A stretch of 50,807 nucleotides of DNA from Planctomycetota bacterium. GTDB taxonomy: Bacteria > Planctomycetota > UBA1135 > GCA-002686595. The notes under the pieces are model-generated. The model ran no database searches, was not told the DNA's origin, and saw only the letters and a program-made list of their open reading frames with translations. The stretch's first letter is position 1, and each line of letters starts with the position of its first letter. The translations under genes and the position numbers were made by a program. Positions 47,001 to 50,807 of this stretch are shown in pieces. Location: the NCBI GenBank assembly GCA_021730845.1, contig JAKFYL010000008.1, positions 1-50,807 of the forward strand, read 5' to 3'.

Positions 47001-48832
47001 CGCGCGACGAGCGCGCGCGCGATTTGTTCGTGCCTTTCCAAGCGCGTGCCCAAGCGGCCCTCGAGCAGGCACTGGCCGCCGGTGACCCCGCGTTGCTGGA
47101 GCGCCTGTCTTCGCGCTATCCGCACACGGATGCGGACCTACGCGCACAATCCCTGCGCCTGGAACGCGCTTTGGAAAGCGGCTCGCTCGCGGAAGTCGCC
47201 CAGCTTGTGCAGCGCGTGCTTCCAACCGACTTGCGTTGGAAGCAAGTATCCGCACTGGCAGGCTCCAGCCATTGGCTAGCCCTGGACGCCCTGGAACGCA
47301 GCGCGCGCCGCTCGTCCAACACGGCCCTAGCCGATCGCTTGCGCGCGCGCATGTCCCGCCGGCACTCCGAAACCAAGGAGTTTCCCAGCGACGGCAGCCT
47401 GCCCGGCCCGTGGACGCTCACAGGGCCCAACGTGGTGCTCGGACCGAGCCTCGAAACCAGTGCCATGCTCGACAACACCGAACGGCTCTTGTGGGTGGTC
47501 GACGAGGATCCCGATCCCAGCGCGCCGATCGAAGACTCCGCTGCGTCCGAGATCCATGACCCAGGGCACCGAAAATCTTTGGCCACGTCGATTTGGATCA
47601 GCAGCACGAACCAGGGCAACTCGGCGGTCTTGACCGCCACCGGCCCGGACGGTCCCAAAGCAGGTGAACCGCCGAGATGGCGCGAAAACTTGGGTTCGTT
47701 CGCCGAGGTTTGGGGAGCCTTTCGCCACGCCGACAGCTTGATCCTTTTTGGACCCACCCAGGTAGCTGCCGTCAACCTGTTTGACGGAAGGCGGCTGTGG
47801 GCGCGCGCCGCCGGCCGCTACGGGCACTATTCGAAAGCGCACTATCAGTCCGGCGTCTTGATCCTGCGTACTCAAAGCGAAAGCGGTCAGGACGAGATGC
47901 TTGCATTGGACGCCGTAGCCGGCATCGAATTGTGGCGCCGCAACGTGCATGCACGCACTGATTCGCATCTCTTGGTAGGGCCGGAGCATGCGCTGCTGCT
48001 GGCCAACGATGGCAGCCGCTGCACGATCGAAGCCATCGATCTGTTTTGCGGACGGCTGAGCAGCACGATCGAGCTGGAGCGCAGCTTGTCCGAAGCCGAT
48101 CTGGCCGGCGCTTGGATCGCCGAAACCACTGCGTATTTGCCGCGCTTTCCGCGCGCCAGCACCGCGAAGGACCGCGAGCAGGCCGTGCTGACGGCCCTGG
48201 ACCTCGACAGCGGAGAGTCGAGCTTCGAAGTTCCTGGCGACCCGCGCCGGGAACTCGATTTGGTTTTCGTTTGCCCGCAGGGCTTGTTCCTGTTGTTCCA
48301 GCCCGCCGGTGGTCCCGATACACCGCGCGATGGAGCGTCGCCCCATGGCCTATTCATGGAAGTCAACTCCAGAAGCGGTCGCACTCGCAATTTGAATCAA
48401 ATCAGCGTGGCACCACTCGACGTGGCGTTCGGCCCTTCGATGCGCAGCGTCTTTTTCGCGCGCGAGCCTTTCCTGTTCTTGCGCAGCGAGCCCGCGGCCG
48501 GAGAAGACGTCATGTTGCGCATGATTCACCTGCCCTTTGGCGAGCGCTGGCGCACGCGCCTGGAAACACCGTCTGAGGCCGACCCCTCGCCCATGATCGA
48601 TGCATGGGTCGCCAGCGCACAGACCGTTGCGCTGTGCCGGAGGCCCCTGCCGGGCGAAAGCCAAGGCGACGCGCTCGAACTCGCGCTGCTCGATCGCGGC
48701 ACGGGGCGGCTGCTCTACCGCCGGCAACTGGTCGAATTCCAAAGTCCCAAAGATGCACTCAGGCTGCAGGCCATGGGACGATTGCTGGTGGTTACGGATG
48801 GCCGCGAGTCCCTAGTTCTACGTTCCCCTTGA
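44015..48832 (+). CDS. Giant exported TPR / double PQQ-propeller protein
   Basis: A 1605-residue exported protein. The signal peptide is residues 1-35 (SCLLTLALSGTGG, then LARAQA). Residues ~48-250 contain TPR-like helices (ELYQRARTHLAAERFDEAIVLL). Residues ~280-740 look like a first PQQ/BamB-type propeller: IDLGTGRELWKSAEAPG, FDARTGAPLWNHLPP and ALDLFSGDILWELP are classic blade repeats. A long helical section (~750-1090) follows with TPR-like periodicity, then a second propeller from ~1110 to the end (VNLFDGRRLWARAAG, LDAVAGIELWRRNV). No catalytic motif is seen. It begins seven nt after the VWA gene, so it is probably the extracytoplasmic component of the MoxR/VWA cluster. The double propeller around a helical core is unusual. 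Confidence 0.8.
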   Translation: MDSSAKRASRKPVNVAASCLLTLALSGTGGLARAQAGSLPQGFSIPKTRDASELYQRARTHLAAERFDEAIVLLQDLLTRYGAQVLDPLEFEAQGAAAAPDEETADSGNAAGARQRLRPLGRRAMAASPQFQRSTKIGVAAAIAHEFERLPAKAQILYRERFGRAAQEAFEQALANLDRRLLVEVAVNYPLTQAALSARIALCDLEWESGQLQAARSALGDFTPEQLAAAGASESHVQAFEQRRQALKPLLEPQLSPSLAASESGVVPNAGLGGDAKALAQGEHTWSLRIDDGGDSSPFNVARGGDTHNLLPVVHKDTVYVCNSMNVRAIDLGTGRELWKSAEAPGWDLVDRGQVTAPNQRTGIQRPLRRLEFFEAIDRRNALIAPATDGRVVVAPLQVPLTQVGSQNFQSLRITYVIPDRRLFAFDARTGAPLWNHLPPLLADSENLPLERVARVAAPPVLAGSRLLVPLYRIQGRVDYHVACFDLASGERLWSTPVVSGQLPLNMFNQHSREFCSAPLVVEGQRVLAQTQLGVLAALDLFSGDILWELPIDPIPIPRMGHDWVAPEREQHWRNATPIVQGSVAVFAPLDCYDMIGVELETGKPLWIAPRAMFLPEGKRFLETPLRLFGASAERLYVAGPAIAAARAANGLREVPRADPLRGMSEELAPEGFFDPSYLAWPSLLARHVVVPGPEALLVLDAQDLKRSVAGLGGTWPSGSGAGNMLVAPDWSLVLSNKYLWANVDWQARMERLQAQVREHPLDPSRRLALAGMYLQRADLKLRLGILREAVDLAQQAQQTLVSPAGWEREPAPDALVAGEVRALSYRAAMLLARAHCELADTALGLEHAERALHLAHDALEKASAVVLALEIGRLRGGCRELTALIALLRELPTDLSLAAIARQSTGEGTRPLDSSLELTTLAEWTRDLAFDCAKSNQDVALEFELLDQALESSPDQALGAALGVYLGASSSPDPADLPARPGRRLAADHLAELLARDERARDLFVPFQARAQAALEQALAAGDPALLERLSSRYPHTDADLRAQSLRLERALESGSLAEVAQLVQRVLPTDLRWKQVSALAGSSHWLALDALERSARRSSNTALADRLRARMSRRHSETKEFPSDGSLPGPWTLTGPNVVLGPSLETSAMLDNTERLLWVVDEDPDPSAPIEDSAASEIHDPGHRKSLATSIWISSTNQGNSAVLTATGPDGPKAGEPPRWRENLGSFAEVWGAFRHADSLILFGPTQVAAVNLFDGRRLWARAAGRYGHYSKAHYQSGVLILRTQSESGQDEMLALDAVAGIELWRRNVHARTDSHLLVGPEHALLLANDGSRCTIEAIDLFCGRLSSTIELERSLSEADLAGAWIAETTAYLPRFPRASTAKDREQAVLTALDLDSGESSFEVPGDPRRELDLVFVCPQGLFLLFQPAGGPDTPRDGASPHGLFMEVNSRSGRTRNLNQISVAPLDVAFGPSMRSVFFAREPFLFLRSEPAAGEDVMLRMIHLPFGERWRTRLETPSEADPSPMIDAWVASAQTVALCRRPLPGESQGDALELALLDRGTGRLLYRRQLVEFQSPKDALRLQAMGRLLVVTDGRESLVLRSP

Positions 48833-48846
48833 AGAAGCGAGACACC

Positions 48847-50142
48847 ATGCCCTGGAACATCTGGACGCTAGCCGCAGGCAGCAGGATCTTGGAGTGCCGG
48901 CGCTTGGCGCTTTGCGGCATGCTTGCCGCCGGGGTTTCGTCGCTAGCCCTGGGATTGGCGCGCGCGGCCCCCAAGCCCCCCCAGGGCACGGGGCCGGCAG
49001 CGCCGGCGTCCGGGTCGCTTCCGCCCGGGCGCGCTGCGCAGTCGGAAACACTTGCGGGGAACTCGAAAGCGACCAAGACGCGTGCCAGCGGCGACGATCT
49101 GCTGGTCGAGGTCACACCCGAGCACGCACTCGCCGTCGAACACGGTTTGGCTTGGCTCGCGAAGAACCAGTCCGAGGACGGCAGTTGGACGGCCAAAGTC
49201 GGCTACAAGCTCAACAACGACTACAACCACTTGCATGCCAACCGCGGGCACGTGGGTGTCACGGCGCTCGCCGGCATGGCCTTCTTGGCCGGCGGCCACT
49301 TGCCGGGACGCGGAGAATACGGCGCGGTCGTCGAGCGCGCGCTCGGCTATGTGCTCTCGGCAGTGCAACAAGATGGCTACATCACCGCCAACGACACGCG
49401 CATGTACAGCCATGCCTTCTCCGCGTTGTTCTTGGCCGAGATCTACGGCATGACCCATCGGGCGGACATCAAGCAGAGTCTGCAGCTCGCCATGGACTTC
49501 ATCGTCCAGTCGCAGAACGAGGAAGGCGGTTGGCGCTACGTGCCTTACGCGCGCGAATCGGACATGTCGATCGTCGTGTGCCAGGTGTTGGCATTGCGCG
49601 CGGCGCGCAACATCGGCATCCGAGTGCCCAAGACCACCATCGATCGCGCCGCACGCTACGTCGTCGATTCCGCGGTCAGCGAGGACTCGCTGGTGCGCCA
49701 TTATCCGGGTGCGTTCCGCTTCGAGTCGGAGATCGGCTCGTTCCACTACCAAAAGCAGGACGGATCCCGTTCCTCGTTCGCGGTCACGGCCGCGGGAGTT
49801 ACTGCGCTGTATGGTGCAGGCGTGTACTCCGATGAAGCCATCGAAGACGGCATCCGCTATCTGCGTGGACGCTTGTCCGAGTTCCAGCGCATGTACGGCC
49901 GTCGCAGCGGAGGCCACTACTTCTTTTGGTACGGTCATTACTACGGCGTGCAGGCCATGTACACCGCTGGTGGCGAAGGCTGGGTGGACTACTTCGGCAC
50001 CGTGCGCGACGAGATCTTGAGCATGCAAAACGAAGACGGATCGTTCCCCAATGCCGTCGGACCGGGCCCGGCCTTCGGCACCGCCATGGGCGTCTTGATC
50101 CTGGAAATCCCCTATCGTTTCCTGCCCATCTTCCAGCGCTGA
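48847..50142 (+). CDS. Exported squalene-cyclase/prenyltransferase-repeat protein
   Basis: A 431-residue exported protein. A signal peptide (RRLALCGMLAAGVSSLALGLARA) precedes a Pro/Ser/Ala linker and then an (alpha/alpha) barrel with QW-type repeats: KNQSEDGSWTA, SQNEEGGWRYVP and MQNEDGSFPN. SGGHYFFWYGHYYGVQAMYTAGGE is a conserved block I know from planctomycetal members. The DxDD acid of true squalene cyclases and a zinc site of prenyltransferases are not seen, so it may be a binding or glycan-related barrel rather than a terpene enzyme. It starts 14 nt after the propeller gene. A TTG at 48829 would overlap that stop, but the ATG at 48847 is more likely. Confidence 0.82.
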   Translation: MPWNIWTLAAGSRILECRRLALCGMLAAGVSSLALGLARAAPKPPQGTGPAAPASGSLPPGRAAQSETLAGNSKATKTRASGDDLLVEVTPEHALAVEHGLAWLAKNQSEDGSWTAKVGYKLNNDYNHLHANRGHVGVTALAGMAFLAGGHLPGRGEYGAVVERALGYVLSAVQQDGYITANDTRMYSHAFSALFLAEIYGMTHRADIKQSLQLAMDFIVQSQNEEGGWRYVPYARESDMSIVVCQVLALRAARNIGIRVPKTTIDRAARYVVDSAVSEDSLVRHYPGAFRFESEIGSFHYQKQDGSRSSFAVTAAGVTALYGAGVYSDEAIEDGIRYLRGRLSEFQRMYGRRSGGHYFFWYGHYYGVQAMYTAGGEGWVDYFGTVRDEILSMQNEDGSFPNAVGPGPAFGTAMGVLILEIPYRFLPIFQR

Positions 50143-50163
50143 CGGGCGACCAAACACCTAAAG

Positions 50164-50807
50164 ATGGCAAGCGCATCCAAACCCAAACCGGGGGCCGCTA
50201 CCCAAAGCGCCAAGCGCGGCGTCGACTGGAAGCTGCCCCACACGCCCAGGCTCGCGGCGTTGCTGGAGCGCGTGCGCTCGCGATTGGTGCGTCTGTGCTT
50301 GATGCAGGGCCTGGGCGTGCTCTTGGCCGGGGCCAGTGCCTGGCTGCTGTGGAGCTACGTAGCCGATCGCAATCTGCGCGTGCCTTGGTTCGTGCGCGCC
50401 GTTCACCTCGTGGTGTTTGCCCTCGTTTGCGGCTGGATTCTGTGGCGCCATGTGCTGCGCCCCTTGTGGAACATCCCGGGTCGGCGCGGGCTGTCGATCT
50501 TGCTCGAGCGCACGGATCCTGCCAGCCACCAACTCTTGGTCAGCGCAGTCGAATTCCAGCGCCCGGGTGCCGAGGGACTGGGCGATCCAGGCTTGGTGCG
50601 GCGGGTGCTCGAGCGCGCGGAATTGGCTGCTGTACAAGCCTCGCCGGCAGGCGTGTTCGATGCACGGCTGCCGCGCCAGCGGCTGGTGCTCGGGCTGTGC
50701 TTGGCACTCCTCTCCCTTGGTCTTTGGGCCGCCTATCCGGGCCAAGCGCGTATTTTTTGGGCGCGCTTTTTCCTGCAATCGGCGCGCTGGCCCAAGGACA
50801 CGCACCT
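50164..50807 (+). CDS. Multi-pass membrane protein, DUF4175-like, cut by window end
   Basis: The frame opens with ATG at 50164 and remains open to the last base (214 codons), so the gene continues beyond the window. The N-terminal ~40 residues are basic, followed by two membrane helices (LMQGLGVLLAGASAWLLWSY; FVRAVHLVVFALVCGWILW), a cytoplasmic helix-rich loop with LLERTDPASHQLLVSAVEF, and a third helix (LVLGLCLALLSLGLWAAYPG). That order recalls DUF4175/TIGR02302-type proteins found next to BatA/VWA clusters. It begins 21 nt after the squalene-cyclase-repeat gene. Because no stop codon is present, a closed-frame search would miss it. Confidence 0.7.
   Translation, partial: MASASKPKPGAATQSAKRGVDWKLPHTPRLAALLERVRSRLVRLCLMQGLGVLLAGASAWLLWSYVADRNLRVPWFVRAVHLVVFALVCGWILWRHVLRPLWNIPGRRGLSILLERTDPASHQLLVSAVEFQRPGAEGLGDPGLVRRVLERAELAAVQASPAGVFDARLPRQRLVLGLCLALLSLGLWAAYPGQARIFWARFFLQSARWPKDTH

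Noticed and set aside
48604-48846. In-frame upstream extension of the squalene-cyclase-repeat gene
   Set aside because: Overlaps the end of the propeller gene in another frame and would bury the signal peptide.

Overview
The window is high-GC bacterial chromosome, densely coded on both strands. Gene content points to a planctomycete (Planctomycetota). The markers are a membrane Ser/Thr kinase with TPR repeats beside large carboxypeptidase-regulatory-like surface proteins, an AroD-AroE fusion, a SpoVG with a zinc ribbon inserted in it, and a long MoxR/DUF58/VWA/PQQ-propeller/squalene-cyclase-repeat cluster. The Cys-rich C-terminal module of the HAF-repeat protein at 1058-2500 resembles one I associate with Saltatorellus/Poly30-like planctomycetes; that narrower placement is a weak inference. 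No phage, insertion sequence, CRISPR array or rRNA was seen.

1-12.5 kb: a Tat-exported intradiol dioxygenase, a secreted HAF-repeat protein, a YgiQ-type radical SAM enzyme, an S9 lipoprotein peptidase divergent from a second (PA0069-type) radical SAM protein, a DEAD-box helicase whose frame has no canonical start codon, a convergent ABC-F ATPase sharing its stop codon region, a hypothetical protein, and the C-terminal remnant of a TIM-barrel-like gene. 12.5-18 kb: a gene-poor stretch, an SGNH-hydrolase-like membrane protein, initiator tRNA-fMet, aroK with the aroD-aroE fusion, a GIY-YIG protein and an unrecognised secreted protein.

18-26 kb: a compact minus-strand operon pssA-folK-panC-ispE-spoVG (phospholipid head group, folate, pantothenate, isoprenoid and a SpoVG regulator), divergent from eno, which is followed by a small FtsB/DivIC-like membrane protein and a secreted beta-propeller-type protein. 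26-34.4 kb: a minus-strand set of two related large single-anchor proteins followed by a transmembrane Ser/Thr kinase with TPRs. 34.5-37 kb: an orphan beta-class DNA methyltransferase, a possible mini-ORF and a divergent PurD-like ATP-grasp ligase.

37.3 kb to the window edge: a seven-gene co-directional cluster with 1-nt overlaps or gaps of at most 28 nt: MoxR ATPase, DUF58, a BatA-like protein, a VWA protein with a glutamine-amidotransferase-like domain, a 1605-aa exported TPR/propeller protein, an exported squalene-cyclase-repeat protein, and the start of a multi-pass membrane protein cut by the window end. It looks like one MoxR/VWA machine acting at or outside the cytoplasmic membrane, and is the best candidate for an incompletely described system here.
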